Shown: positions 1-12,249, counted from the stretch's first letter. The stretch is DNA of 64,000 nucleotides from Hemibagrus wyckioides (GCF_019097595.1 NC_080729.1:3108917-3172916), one strand, 5' to 3'. A program made the numbers and translations. Notes: generated by a model from the sequence alone, not told the origin.

Positions 1-406
1 GTTAAGTTTTATTTTATCATTTTAAGTTTACACTTAAGTGTTTTAAAACAGGGGACAGCTACAGGGTGCAAATGCATTTTATTAGAGAGTTGTGTTTATG
101 ATCATAAATTGTGTTTTAATTAAAGGCTAAATATTAAAGGTACAAAAGATATATGCTTGATAATACCATCTCAATGATAAGGAAAGGTACAAGTCAGTCC
201 TATATTTTTGCAGAGTGCATACTTTTATTTTGATGCACCCACAGATTACAGTCTAACTTTCCAATTTTCCTGTATTTATGTAGAATTACATACACCGAAC
301 AAGTGACAGATAAACAAACTTGTTCATCTTTATACATATCTATAATATAAAAACTCCAATCTAAATTAAAATGAATGTGATAACCTTTTGATTTGATTTT
401 AAACAG
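1..406. other. AT-rich DNA, nothing recognised
   Basis: No gene or named repeat seen. The LINE copy begins at its right edge. Confidence 0.7.
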
Positions 407-698
407 AGACAGCTCATGTCGGACGTTTGGGTGACGAAGTTAGGGAGGCCAGATTAAGATGGTTTGGACATGTCCAGAGGAGGGAGAGTGAGTATATTGG
501 TAGGAGAATGTTGGACATGGAGCTGCCAGGCAGGAGGCAAAGAGGAAGGCAAAAGAGGAGGTATATGGATGGAATAAATGAGGATATGAAGCTAGTGGGT
601 GCAAGTGTTGAGGATGCAGAAGATAGGGATAGGTGGAGGGAGATGGTTCGCTGTGGAGACCCCTGAAGGGAAAAGCCGAAAGAAGAAAAAGAAGAAGA
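407..698 (+). mobile_element. 5'-truncated RTE-like LINE, 3' end of reverse-transcriptase ORF
   Basis: Encodes the extreme C-terminus of a non-LTR retrotransposon polyprotein: LRWFGHVQRRESEYIGRRML, then RGRQKRRYMDGINEDMK and DRDRWREM, ending at a TGA at 664-666. This W-G-H-V-x-R plus R-x-x-R-Y-x-D pattern is typical of the region after the LINE reverse transcriptase. The stop is followed by GGGAAAAGCCGAAAGAAG and a GAA-rich tail to about 698, the usual short-repeat 3' end. Almost all of the element is missing at the 5' side. Clade assignment (RTE-like) rests on the tail and is tentative. It is dead as an autonomous element. Confidence 0.85.
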
Positions 699-1539
699 AA
701 TAACTGAATGAGAAATGTTTCAGCAGTTAAGTAATTGAGAGCAAGACATGGTTTCTGTACCACACAGAAATTCATTGTGGAAAGAAAGCTGCCAGAGAAT
801 GTTAACAGGCCCATTAACACCTCACAGGCACAGAGAAAAGAAGAACCCCACACTTATATTTAACCCATTCACACCTTAGTGTTTCACCGAATCTAAATGT
901 AATGCAGTCAAACAGGCACTGATTTGTGCAACATGATTTAATTAAGCAAAATAAGTAACATTATTTTTTATCACCTGTAAATAAATAGGATATTCCATAC
1001 ATATTAATTTAATACCACACATCCACCATTCGAGGCCGCTGTTGCCCGTGTAACAATTCTGAATCTTTTCAGTGAGTCGAATCTTTCTCACCAACAAGAG
1101 TCGATTCTTTTTTCTTTTGTCGATTGTTTTTTCATTTTATCCCTCACAAAGTTTAGCTAAATTATAATCATTAAATGTTCTTTGCCTAAATGCGGTTGAT
1201 TATCATGTCAGGAAATCTTTCTCAACCTTTAAATGGAAAAAAATCACATACAAAAATCGCCCTCATGTCATTAGCGTAGATGCTAAGATCACCACATTTT
1301 TCTAATTTAGTTCCAAACTTAATCCCGTTACTCATTTGAGAGCAAAAGGTGTCCGAGAAACCTCATCAAAATGACACAGCCGCCTGAGATGGATTAAGAC
1401 ATACCTTCTTCTTTTTTTATATATATTTTTGATGTTTATATATAGTTTTAAATAACATAAAGTACAAGTTAAAACAGTAACAAAAGCACCACCAGTGTGG
1501 GATCACACTGTTAAGGTTTACTGCTTACATTCAGTCACT

Positions 1540-1745
1540 CATTTATCTAGAATAGCTGCTTTATCCTGGTCAGGCTAGCTGGCACCATATGTCGGCAATA
1601 CACCTACTGCCATTTTAGGGAAGATGGAGGAAACTGGAGAAGATGGAGTAAACCAACACAGCTACAATAAGAACATATAAAACTCCATACAGACAGAAAC
1701 CTGATGCCACATGATAGAACCCCAGGCCCTGGAGCTTTCTGTTTT
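1540..1745 (-). mobile_element. Decayed SINE (DANA/Mermaid-like)
   Basis: The plus strand shows TAGCTGCTTTATCCTGGTCA, GGAAACTGGAGAAGATGGAG, TAAAACTCCATACAGACAGA and an eroded tRNA-like end (GAACCCCAGGCCCTGGAGC). Order and content match a DANA/Mermaid-type SINE read backwards, with many substitutions. Confidence 0.55.
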
Positions 1746-2689
1746 ATAGGCTGTATGGATTCCATGTGTATACTTTGAATAATAACTTCCAAAGCTACAC
1801 CCTCAATAAATAATGCATGAATTGGGAGATATTTTCTGCCATCAACTTAAAAGTAGGAAACATATTATCCTTATATGAACTCCCACAACTATCCTGTCTG
1901 TTGTGGAATGCCCGGGCATGGCCATGATGACCCATAATTGATTTGTTTTTATGTATTTTGTAAATCTGCACCAAAAACATTACTCTACTCTCCCAGCAAT
2001 GTGAGCGATTCTCTCTCCAAGTGACCCAATTAAATTTCGTTCTTACTCATATGAGGGTCAGCAGCTCTCACATCACTGTTCTCATTAACAGAGAACGGAT
2101 TAATCACGACCGTGACCGACGCCACAAAGGCACGGCTAAAGTAAGTACATCCATCAACAAAGCACGGATTTGTGCTTCGCCACGGCCTTGATGTGGATGT
2201 GACACAGAGGTTCATGGGACGGAAAAGTAGGAGTGAAGTCACGGACCGATTGTCCGACCAATGGACACGCTGTACTCTCTCATCGCTGTTCCAGACAGTG
2301 ACCTCTTTCCTGTTTCTTTTGGGTTTCAGATAATCAGGATTTCCCAAACACAAGAATGACACCCAATACATTTACTCTTACTCCCAAATATCCCAGTTGG
2401 GTTGAGAGCTGGTGAGTCTAAAGGTCATAACATATCATTTCCATCCTGGTCAAACCCTTCCTTGAGATCTTGTGCCCAGCAGATGAGGGGTGGGGTCATC
2501 CTGGAACAGACCACGCCCATCTGGATGGAAATATGTCATTGTAGGATAAAGAAAAACTTCCCTTCCTTCTGCAGAAAAGTTCAGCCAAAGCAAAACCTCA
2601 GAGCATTACAGAGCTACTGTTTTAACTCAATTATGTTCTTAAGTCTTAAAGCAGTCAGTTCAGAGTTTTTAGGTATTTAGGTATATTTT

Positions 2690-2870
2690 TCACTGTTCAT
2701 GTAGGTTTCCTTCAGGATGAACTCTACATTTCCTCTAGGTGTGTGTATAGGTGCTTGTGTGACGTCCTGCACTGTGCTGGTGTCACATCCAGGGTGTATT
2801 CCGCGATCACTCCCAGTGCTCCTCCATCAGACTCCGGATCCAGATGACCTTGACCAGGATAAAACACTTA
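2690..2870 (+). mobile_element. Decayed SINE 3' part
   Basis: GTAGGTTTCCTTCAGGAT, CACATCCAGGGTGTATTCCG, GACTCCGGATCCAGATGACC and TTGACCAGGATAAAACACTT follow the order of a DANA/Mermaid-type 3' half. Heavily mutated; no ends or duplication found. Confidence 0.5.
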
Positions 2871-3356
2871 TTAGTATGAGTTCATGAGTTTAATCATTAA
2901 AGTTCATATTGAATGCGGTCATTGTTCAATATCAATTTTAATTCATGGATTTCAATTTAAAATGGATTTCAGCCTCCATATTGACATGACTTCATATGCC
3001 AAACTCGCTTTTCGTTTCTTTACTTTTTTAGAAAACTGTCCAGCTTTTCCGAAGAGAACATTAAGATCTTTGGTTTTTCTCAGTCAAAGGTTGGAAATTC
3101 TGAATTATGGAGCACAATGAGTCAGTAAATTAGGGCCTTGAGCACTTGAGTGTGACCCGACGATCACGACATCGCATCCCAAATCTGATCTAAAGCGAAT
3201 TCCTGTTATCTGTCATTTCTGTATTTTATCAGAACATCTCGTTTCTCTTTGTCTGTTTTCTCGCTCTCTGTTATTCACACTGTGCTTTTTGTCACTTCTT
3301 TTTAATAGAACACAAACCTCTCATGAACCTGAGCCAGTGTCTCATCAGTAAAACAA

Positions 3357-3383
3357 TGTGTGTGTGTGTGTGTGTGTGTGTGT
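3357..3383 (+). repeat. TG dinucleotide microsatellite
   Basis: About 13 uninterrupted TG units. Confidence 0.95.
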
Positions 3384-3768
3384 CCAGACCTGAGGCTGGG
3401 TACAGTCATGCTCTAATAAATAATAAATCAGATCTTGTGACCAGGCTTCATGCTTTTCTGCTCTCATGCTATTCACACTCAGCGCTGTGGTGTTTCACGC
3501 TTTTCTCTTCTGGGCAGTTTGAAGTGAGAATTACTCATTCCTCGTCGCAAACACACTTTTGTTCATTTCTTAAATTAAAACCTGCAGGGCTGATATTTCA
3601 TGAAAGGATGAAAATTTGTCAGGAAATATTTGTTTAGCATTGATGAAAGGAGTCTCTGGTGTCAGCAGGTAAAGTTTCTAGCTACGACAACAAGAATTTG
3701 TTCCACAGACATTCCACAGAATTGAACTCTAAATGGCTAAAAAATAAATGGCGAATGTGTGTCATATA

Positions 3769-4361
3769 CACCGATCAGGCATAACATTATGAACACCAGC
3801 CTAAGATTGTGTTGGTCTCCGTTTTGCTCGTCCTGCACTGTGTATTCTGACACCTTTCTATCAGAACCAGCATTAACTTCTTCAGCAGTTTGAGCAACAG
3901 TAGCTCGTCTGTTGGATCGGATCACACGGTCCAGCCTTCACTCCCCACGTGCAGCAATGAGCCTTGGCCGCCCATGACCCTGTCTCCGGTTCACCACTGT
4001 TCCTTCCTTGGACCACTTTTGATAGATACTGACCACTGCAGACCGGGAACACCCCACAAGAGCTGCAGTTTTGGAGATGCTCTGATCCAGTGGTCTAGCC
4101 ATCACAATTTGGTCCTTCGTCAAACTCGGGCTCAAATCCTTACGCTTGTCCATTTTTCCTGTTTCTAACACATCAACTTTGAGGACAAAATGTTCACTTG
4201 CTGCCTAATATATTCCACCTAATCTATCATGAGCAGATAATCAGTGAATAATACTAATTATGTCCTCATCTTGGCACCTATATAACAGGTGTCATGATGA
4301 GGAGATAATCAGTGTTATTCACGTCACTGATCAGTGGTCATAATGTTATGGATGATCAGTG
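3769..4361 (-). mobile_element. Internally deleted Tc1-like element, copy A (593 bp)
   Basis: Flanked by TA (3767-3768 and 4362-4363), with inverted ends beginning CACCGATCAGGCATAACATT on the left and its imperfect complement on the right. Read on the minus strand it keeps only the transposase N-terminus: [27 protein letters not shown] and [20 protein letters not shown] (paired-like helix-turn-helix), then after a frame break RRATVAQTAEEVNAGSDRKV and SEYTVQ. It then jumps straight to the end of the element. The DDE catalytic domain is absent. Extra sequence near its right end (about 4215-4320) looks partly duplicated. Non-autonomous. Confidence 0.85.
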
Positions 4362-4363
4362 TA

Positions 4364-5649
4364 AGTGTAATAAAACAGTTCAGGCTGAAAAATAATTCTG
4401 CTTTAACATTTGACTTTAATTATTTTCAACTAACACAACACCCTCAAATGATTTATTACACACTTAACTTAATGATTGTTAATAATTACGCAATAACTGC
4501 TCAGTAATTATCTCACCAAGGACACTCTGCTGAACTTCACCGTATGTGCAGAGAAAACTGATTAAGGAAACTTCGCCTTCACTCCCTTTAATACTCCAAA
4601 GGTGTGTATCTCTTCTCCATATGTCTGGCACAGCGAAGAGCCATCTGTTTGAGGATCAGACGGAGGAATGTCATAATCTCATTGTAACAAAATATTCATC
4701 TTAATCGGACAGATGATGACGCCGATCCAGCCAAGGATCTCAGGTGTTTGTCCCGAGACGGTTCCCTGACGGACGGGACGGACGTAAAGAGAGTTGATGG
4801 ATGCGGCCGTTTTACAAAACCACTCACGGATGTGTGAAGCGAACGTGAGACAGCTCTGAATTTAAGTCCTCTCAAGGTGCTAAATATTTCTCCTCCACGC
4901 ATCGTTTAGCCAAGCCGAGCAGGAAGTCGAGCGTTCACACTTCAGCCGACGTTGAACTTACGGCTCTGTTGTGATTCAAATCGCCGCCTGGGGAGCGTGA
5001 AGACTTAGAGCTTTTTTCACGGTGGAAAAGCAAAACAGAAAAATGACCGTGGGATCCAAACGACCTCGAGGATGAGTCGCTTCAACTCTTCAACTCAGGG
5101 AAAACAGCACAACATGTCATAACACGGATATTCATCTTCGATCTGCCTTATCGATGACCTTTTCGGAAGATTTTATAGGTCACAGTGTAAAGCTACACAA
5201 CACAAAGGTTTCATAACTCTGTTCGATTTCAATAAATCAGTGTAGCTTTTTACTCTGCGAACAGTTCTGACATCTGACAGTTTCCAGGAGATGAACTGGA
5301 TGTTTTAAGTAAAGAATAAATCACTCAGTGTCATGCATATTACAGGAAACTAATCAACCACTGGCTGGTTTGATGAAGCGCTGACTTTAACCACCCAAAA
5401 GATGATTATTTTCCAATAACCTGTCTCGAAGCATGTCGCAAAGTTTTTTATTCCTCCTGTTAAATTTAATGCTGTGGAACATTCAAGGTAATAAAAAAAA
5501 TAAAAAAATAAAAAAAATAAATAAAGCAGTCATTCTCTCACCAGCCTTCGTTTTTCTCTCTCTAGTACAGAATAACTCAAAAATATGAAACTTAATAAAA
5601 AATAATAAATCAGAAACTGGAATAAATAACAAATAAAACAAAATATAAA
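4364..5649. other. Non-coding; CpG-containing stretch and A-rich run
   Basis: 4700-5000 has more CpG than its surroundings but no splice-framed coding exon that I can support. 5488-5525 is A-rich simple sequence. The rest is unrecognised. Confidence 0.55.
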
Positions 5650-5860
5650 ACTGTCATGTTACTGATCGCAGCGTACCAGAGTTCTGACACTGGAGACTCC
5701 TTCGCTAAATATGAGCTAAATAAAGGATTTCCATCCAGAAACGCTGTGTGTAAAGGCCTTTTATATTTCTGCATCAATGCATTAAAGAATTTTTGCAACT
5801 CAGACAGGGGGATCATGGGAGAAACAATAAAATGCTAAACCAATCAAACTGGCCGTCTTC
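5650..5860 (+). repeat. Unclassified dispersed repeat marked by CTGACACTGGAGACTCCTTC
   Basis: The core is at 5684-5703, preceded by CATGTTACTGATCGCAGCG and followed about 135 bp later by AAACCAATCAAACTGG. It matches the layout of copies at 10935 and 35145: a TGTTACAAAGC-like lead, the core, an AT-rich spacer, then CCAATCA. Confidence 0.6.
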
Positions 5861-5912
5861 TCGTGCTGTGAAATGGATTTGTGTAGTCTGTGAACAACCT
5901 TGAAAGAGGAAC

Positions 5913-6067
5913 ACTACATTTGGCAGATGCCCTTAATCAGAGCAACTTACATTTTATACATCTGAGGGTTAAGGGCCTTGTTCAGGGTCAGCTTGGTGGA
6001 CCTGGGATTCAAACTCACAACCTTCTGATCAGTATGCCAATGCCTGAACCACTAAGCTACCACATCC
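5913..6067 (-). mobile_element. tRNA-derived SINE-like repeat, family 1
   Basis: On the plus strand it begins with CATTTGGCAGATGCCCTTAA, then GGGTTAAGGGCCTTGTTCAG, and ends ACCACTAAGCTACCACA. On the minus strand this gives an A-box-like GTAGCTTAGTGGTTCAGG and B-box-like GAGTTTGAATCCC. A very widespread teleost repeat. Related copies lie at 19013, 26015 and 40367. Confidence 0.75.
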
Positions 6068-6069
6068 AC

Positions 6070-7205
6070 TAGCTAACATGACATTAGCTACAAGCTACAA
6101 ATACAAATTCAAACACGTCAATGCCTTTAGTCAGAATCCACATGGCTCATAATTTTTCTTCGGTGTATTGTTCCTCCAGTGAAACTTCACATTTAAGCTA
6201 TTCTTCTCTATTTCGCAAGAACAATTCACACAGAAGTATAAATCCGCACTTTATACCCTTTATACAAAACATCCTCTATTGAATCTTCTGTTTAAGTAAC
6301 ATGTTATAACCGCGGTAATGGAAAATGAGTCAACAACGTCTGACCAATCAGAGTCCTGCGGTTACTGTTTTTGGGTGTCCCCCATTTCTGAGGATACGTA
6401 GTCAACAAATATTTAAACCTCAGTGACCTCGAAGTATTGGAAAGAATTTGAAAAACAGATAAAATGAAGACATCATGATCTCTTCAACTCGTCCACGGAA
6501 TAATAAAAGAAAGAAATGTAAGTGAAGGCGAGACAAATAGAGGCATCTATTGACTTTGACACATCTTTTGTCTTCAGTGTGAGCGCTAAGGGAGAAGGTT
6601 TGGCCGAAGAAAGCCGCAAAAACAACATGAAATGGATAGAAATCCTCAGATTATACACGGACAAAAAAACAAAAAAAATATTACATAACAAGCATTTTGT
6701 GGTTCTTAATATGACTGTCATTCCTTCATATAATTACAGTACATAATAACTCACTGGTATTATATTATGTCCAACATTTCATCTCTTTTTGCCCATCAAC
6801 CAACAGCAGCTCATATTTTAGTTAATCACATGCTGATGACAACAAAACAAAGGGCACACTGTGTTTTACACACAGAAAACCCTGTGGGTTGATAATTGTT
6901 TTTTATTGCTCTTGAGTAAGTCGGCCGCTTTTGCACGCTTGCATATGGACGGATGATTAATGCGTCGGTGCACTAAAATACGAAAAGGCCTTTCCAAAAA
7001 TAAACCTCATTCTTGCTTAAAATGGAGAAGAAGCAGTTTTTGTAACCCTTTATGTTCCCAGAAAACCCAGCAGCTGGTCAGAGTTATATGTCTCACACTA
7101 GTAACTGCTGTAGCTGCGTACGGGTAAAAATCTCAATTAAAATGCAAAGAGGTGTTATAGTGATAGTTATGACACTCTTTTATATAGAAGAAAAGAGAAG
7201 GAATC
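6070..7205. other. Non-coding, nothing recognised
   Basis: AT-rich. A single TGACCAATCAGAG at 6341 is shared with the dispersed repeat family but has no core nearby. Confidence 0.55.
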
Positions 7206-7211
7206 ATTTAT

Positions 7212-7410
7212 TTGGCTCTGGGTTGTTGCTCGGAGGAGCGGGGTTCAAGCCTCACTTGGGCAATTGAATAAGGCCCTTAACCCTCTCTGCTCCAGGGGGC
7301 GCTCTATCATAGCTCCCCTGCACTCTGACCCCAATTTCCTCAGCTGGGATATATGAAGAAAAGAATTCCAGTGGGGTGTATTGTATGTGTGGCGATAATA
7401 AAGGCTTCAT
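7212..7410 (+). mobile_element. tRNA-derived SINE-like repeat, family 2
   Basis: The B-box-like GGGGTTCAAGCC is followed by GACCCCAATTTCCTCAGCTG, GAAGAAAAGAATTCCAGTGG, and a 3' end ATGTGTGGCGATAATAAAGG. This middle and tail match, in reverse complement, the repeats at 32904 and 58760 and define a second SINE family distinct from family 1. Confidence 0.75.
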
Positions 7411-7688
7411 GTTTGTCTTTACCTACAACTGGGGGAATTAAAGCATCCACTAGCCTCCATGTCAGAGCCAAACCATCTCTGTCCATCAGCTTTCCAAATA
7501 GCAGAGTTCATGAACAGAAATGTTAACAAGCCAAAAGGTTCCACTCTTGTCGTGATTGTTGTCATGAGCTAAGTCAAAATCTTTCATTTATAAATCTGGA
7601 AATAATCACTCACTAGCTGAAATAGAAAACCAGTTCATGGTAGTACTCAATAATTGACTAGAATCAAACAGGTGCTCTACAGAATTGT

Positions 7689-7822
7689 CCCTCCATCCAT
7701 CCATCCATCCATCCGTCCGTCCCTCTGTCCATACGTCCATCTATCTGTCCATTCATCCGCCCACCCCTCCGTCCCTCTGTCCATCCATCCATCCATCCAT
7801 CCATCCATCCACCAGTCCATCC
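7689..7822 (+). repeat. CCAT-type microsatellite
   Basis: Imperfect tandem tetranucleotide (CCAT with CCGT variants). It opens all frames on one strand and produces spurious Ser/His/Pro-rich frames. Confidence 0.95.
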
Positions 7823-9283
7823 TTTTTCAGCCTATTACTCACATTTTTTGGAAATATGCTAACCACGATCCCGCAGTGCCCCTAGAATCATACATAAATA
7901 TGAGATTTGAGACACAATGTTCCAGTTTGTCGCAGTGTGACCACAGTGTCATTTGCTGCTACATTTCCTCCACTGTTTACGTTGGGATTTCACCACACAG
8001 ACATTTATGATAATTACTGCTATAAAAACGAGGATATCTACAGCGGCTATCTTGCATACTTTGATACTTATAGTGGGTAAACTGACCCCTGACAGGTCTC
8101 TTCAAATCTGAGTCACATCTGTCTATTCAACATGGCAGCTCCCAGACTCAACAGTGAACGAAGTAGCACTTCTTACGTTTAGGTTACGGTTGTATGTGAC
8201 ATTCTTCCGTAAACGAGACTTTTCAGGTTTATTTTTTACAAACTCACAAAAACATCTCTCTAATCTGTCATCTGATAAGGTTTATCAGTTCTTCAAGCTC
8301 CAACCCAATCTTTAGTGCACAAATTTATTAAGTAAACTTTATGATGTAGAATTTACACTTTAAAAGCTTCTGATGTGTTGGAAAAGTTTAGCCTGCTAGT
8401 TAAGAGTTGGAACTAAACCCAGGAGGGTGGACCGGCAGGATTCCAGAGGTTCAGCACCTCTGTGGTAACATCTGGAGTGACTCCAGTCCTTATCTGACTC
8501 TGATTTGATGACTTGTTAAATGTGGATCATGATAATACGACCTTTGTGAAACATCCCCTGATGATACGTGATCATCCAAAGCCTTTCTTCATTTCCAAAG
8601 CAGCATCAGTGTCCAGGATGCGATCTTCCTGTCATATTAGCCAGGGTGGAGACTACGTCAGGGTTACGGACTCTAGCCTTTTCCCGTATGTACGTTTTCA
8701 CCTTCCTCGTTACCCGCTCGGACGGTCCGAGGCTGTTTCTGTTGGACGGTAATTAGAGAGGTTTTGTCAAGTACATGTCAGAAACACACCTCTTGTGGAA
8801 GTTTATCCTCACACACACCCTGTTTACCTTGGACGCATCTTCTAGGAGTTATCTGACAGATGAACGGGGCGTCACCCTTTCCTGCAGGAGTGTGAATAAG
8901 GGGCATGAGAATTACATCACCTATAATGCTGTGCACAAATGAACACAACATCTGTTTGATGCATGGTGTTGGTACGCCAGTGTTTTTGTGATAGTTATTA
9001 CAGGAATTAGCTAAAATCTGCATTATGGGAAAATCTGGTTTATAAAATAATGGAAGTGAAATAAAAAATGGACAATTTTGACAGCTGAGGTTCGTTTGTT
9101 GCTTCAGTAATTATGCTGTAACTTCTTCTTCTGATTTTCTTCGTATAATTATTATTATTATTATGATTATATCAATTATTGTACTGCTTATTTCTATTTC
9201 TATTAGAAATGACAGAATTTTTCATATGGTGTAACCAAAGATTTTTCCAGAATGTTTTTACTAATGCATTGTAATCTGTTTGT

Positions 9284-9346
<63 letters not shown>

Positions 9347-10159
9347 TTTTTGTACTTATTTATTTATTTATTATTTTTTATTTTATTTTATTTTATTTTA
9401 TTTTATTTTATTTTATTTTTGTACCTGCTAACGTGTGACCTAATTCGTCAGGAGATAATAAAGCTCTTCATGGCTTTTATTAAAATCACACTCTAATACT
9501 CATCTGCATTTCTCCCGCTTGTATCCATTTAGACCTTTAGACTTTTTAAACAATGAACTTCACCGAGGTTACAGACAGAGAAACACAGTCTCCTCTTGTT
9601 TATTACCGAAATCCCTGAGGTCCAGATGATTAACAGGAAGACTGATCAGCACACGAGCAGGGATCAAAACATCCCCATAGCATCCACTTTTCCAATTTTC
9701 TTTCGTTTGCTGCAGCAGTTTGATTCTCTCTGACCGCGAGTCTGACCTGACCTCACGAAGACCTCGGTGTGATTGTAATGACTGACGGCGGTTTTATTGG
9801 CCGTCCTGCGCAAAAGCCTTAGGAGATGCTCTCACATGCTGTCCTCAATCTGTAACTTTTCAAAATAAATTTGCTTGTGCAATTTGTTTCCTCGCAGCAG
9901 CAGGAGCAGTTGTAAGGTCATCTTGTGTGGAATTGTAGTGGAAAACGGGCCGGTAAACATTCCAGCTGTACTGATGCAAAAATAAAGAGAAACATCAAAC
10001 GAATGTCACGGGAAGAAAAGTAGTCAGACAGTGAGGAGACAAATATGGAGAGGAAAAACAAGAGGGAAAACTTGCACTGTCTTGAGGTTAACTGAATGGA
10101 ATATAGGTTGGGTTATAGTTATTACTATTTAAATTCCCAGACAGAATACAGCTCACATG
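7823..10159. other. Non-coding; possible conserved element near 9700-9980
   Basis: Apart from the TTTA arrays, no repeat was recognised. 9700-9980 is compositionally complex (GCGGTTTTATTGGCCGTCCT, CAAAAGCCTTAGGAGATGCT) and not simple or repeat-like, as conserved non-coding elements often look. Confidence 0.4.
9281..9420 (+). repeat. TTTA then TTTTA microsatellite
   Basis: About 95 bp of TTTA (9281-9372) followed directly by TTTTA units (9376-9418). A compound array where the unit grows by one T. Confidence 0.95.
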
Positions 10160-10161
10160 TA

Positions 10162-10640
10162 CACCGATCAGGCATAACATTATGAGCACTGCCAGGTGAA
10201 GTGAATAACACTCCTGAATAACATCTCCTCATCATGGCACCCGTTAGTGGGTGGGATATATTAGTTTGACGAAGGGCCCAATTGTGATGGCTAGACCACT
10301 GGATCAGAGCATCTCCAAACCTGCAGCTCTTGTGCGGTGTTCCCGGTCTGCAGTGGTCAGTATCTATTAAAAATGGTCCAAGGAAGGAACAGTGGTGAAC
10401 CAGATACAGGGTCATGGGCAGCCAAGGCTCACTGATGCATGTGGGGAGTGAAGGCTGGTCCGTGTGATCCGGTCCAACAGACGAGCTACTGTTGATCAAA
10501 CTGCTGAAGAAGTTAATGCTGGTTCTGATAGAAAGGTGTCAGAATACACAGTGCAGGATGGGTCAGGGCTGTTTTGGCAGCAAAAGGGCGACCAGCACAA
10601 TATTAGGCAGGTGGTCATAATGTTTAGCCTCAGGTCGGTG
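10162..10640 (+). mobile_element. Internally deleted Tc1-like element, copy B (479 bp)
   Basis: TA at 10160-10161 and 10641-10642 flanks ends CACCGATCAGGCATAACATT and its complement. Same family as the copies at 3769, 14555 and 41678, but this one has also lost the segment around the transposase start codon, so the remnant begins at the [19 protein letters not shown] region. It retains RRATVDQTAEEVNAGSDRKV and SEYTVQDGSGLFWQQKG, where the helix-turn-helix half is fused to the element's last codons. Not coding-competent. Confidence 0.82.
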
Positions 10641-10696
10641 TATTTGGTTTCTAAAAAGTTATAATCTTTTAGTGCTTATTTAGTAAACAGGAATTC

Positions 10697-10805
10697 ATGA
10701 AGTCTCAGGGAGTTTTTCCTTTGCCATCGTTACCTCTGGTTTGCTTAATAGACCATATCTATTGTTAAAAGGTCTATACAAATTGAATTAAAACTGAATT
10801 GAATG
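10697..10805 (+). repeat. 3' end of the same composite repeat, with TTGAA tail
   Basis: GAAGTCTCAGGGAGTTTTTC, then CGTTACCTCTGGTTTGCTTA, ATTGTTAAAAGGTCTATACA and AATTGAATTAAAACTGAATT. It corresponds to the right half of the repeat at 58981-59113 plus the TTGAA-rich tail missing there. It lies 55 bases beyond the Tc1-derived copy B. Confidence 0.6.
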
Positions 10806-10929
10806 AAAACATGATCATTACCACCCCAAAGATTATTCTTTTCCTTTAACAGTACATACTGTAGGATTCTATTCCTCTTACACCATTTTCCCTTTCACAC
10901 AACACAAAACATTAATTTACACCTTTACC

Positions 10930-11150
10930 TCCGGCTGTTACAAAGCGCTGACACTGGGGACTCCTTCCATGCATGCTAAACAAACAGAAAAAACACCTTA
11001 TACACCTTATCTATAATTCTATATTTTTTACTAGACTATATGATGCGAATGGCTGCTAGAGAAACAATAACATATAACAAGGGTATTAACTTATTAACAC
11101 CTTCTGACCAATCATATTCGAGAAGTGCTGTAGTAGAATAAATTATAATT
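10930..11150 (+). repeat. Unclassified dispersed repeat, second copy
   Basis: GGCTGTTACAAAGCGCTGAC, ACTGGGGACTCCTTCCATGC, AT-rich spacer with GAGAAACAATAACATATAAC, then TTCTGACCAATCATATTCGA (11103-11122). The second half is AT-rich and uninformative. Confidence 0.65.
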
Positions 11151-11696
11151 TACATGTTTTATGTTTTTCTATAAACAGTTTGCAGTTATTTTATATTTAT
11201 AGACATATATACAGGGTTATGGATTCAAACTGTAGCTATAATTATTTAATGATTTTATTTAGTAATAAACAAATGAACTCAAAGAGAGGGATGAATATAT
11301 TTTTTATTCTAGATAGAAGAATATGGCATTTATTTTTATAAATCTTAAATATGTACATTATTATGCTATTATAATTAATTTTGAAATATATATATATTTC
11401 TATTTCTTATATAATTTTTGTTTAAAAATTATAATATATAATAATTAATGCAGTATATAATGATTACAGTGTGATAAGATATTGTGAGGATAAAAAACAA
11501 TCCTGCACTTCCAGAATTTGTTTAGAATTGAATAAGAGTCAGAGCTGTATTTCTATTTTAAATTCTGTAATTTTAGAAATAATTTTAAAATACCGGACTA
11601 CAGTTACAGTTCATTATTTCACTGAGAAATTGTATTTTCTTTGGGTATTTTCAAGTGGACACCATAAAATGCTTCCATGCAAAGCCACACAAAAAA

Positions 11697-11698
<2 letters not shown>

Positions 11699-11728
<30 letters not shown>
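11699..11728 (+). repeat. CA dinucleotide microsatellite
   Basis: About 14 CA units. Confidence 0.95.
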
Positions 11729-12198
11729 CAAAACAGCAATTAAAGAAAGAATTCAGAGCACAACAATAAAGTCTGGACCGCTCAGACTGTTCCAGCCCTA
11801 ATTGACCGAGTCATAACGGCCCAATTCTGCCACATCTCCACTATGTGAGCTCGGGTCAGAGTGTGTGAACCCGGATTTTCCCCACCAGCTGCTCCTTTGT
11901 TTCTATATTCAAAGGCTAAGTGTTCCCTTTTTTTAAATATCTCAAAAACAAAAACAAACCCAAAAGCAAAGCGAGTTATAAACTGACACACTAGTGATAC
12001 TGGACAGAAGAGTTCCTGTTATGGATCTTCAAACCCCAGACCCTTCATCGTATCTGCTTCATCTCAGTCCTCATCGTTATCCTGCCTATTTATACCGTAA
12101 ATGAGGGTCGTCTGAGTTACTGAGTTAGAGCGCTTCCATTTTGGGAGCTTTCCTTTCAAAGGAAGATCGATGAAACTGACTCTTAGAACAAAGAGCAT

Positions 12199-12245
<47 letters not shown>
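12199..12245 (+). repeat. GA dinucleotide microsatellite
   Basis: About 22 near-perfect GA units. Confidence 0.95.

Positions 12246-12249
<4 letters not shown>

Larger units (their letters stand above)
699..3640. other. Non-coding, mostly unrecognised
   Basis: Outside the two decayed SINEs and the TG run, nothing is identified. A minus-strand frame of 113 codons at 2030-2371 has no recognisable motif and may be part of an unknown repeat. Confidence 0.6.

Noticed and set aside
440..853. 137-codon minus-strand frame
   Set aside because: Antisense of the LINE fragment plus flank. An equivalent antisense frame appears over the second LINE copy.
2030..2371. 113-codon minus-strand frame
   Set aside because: No recognisable motif, splice context or neighbour. 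It may be an unnamed repeat.
7654..8010. 118-codon Pro/Ser/His frame
   Set aside because: Translation of the CCAT microsatellite.
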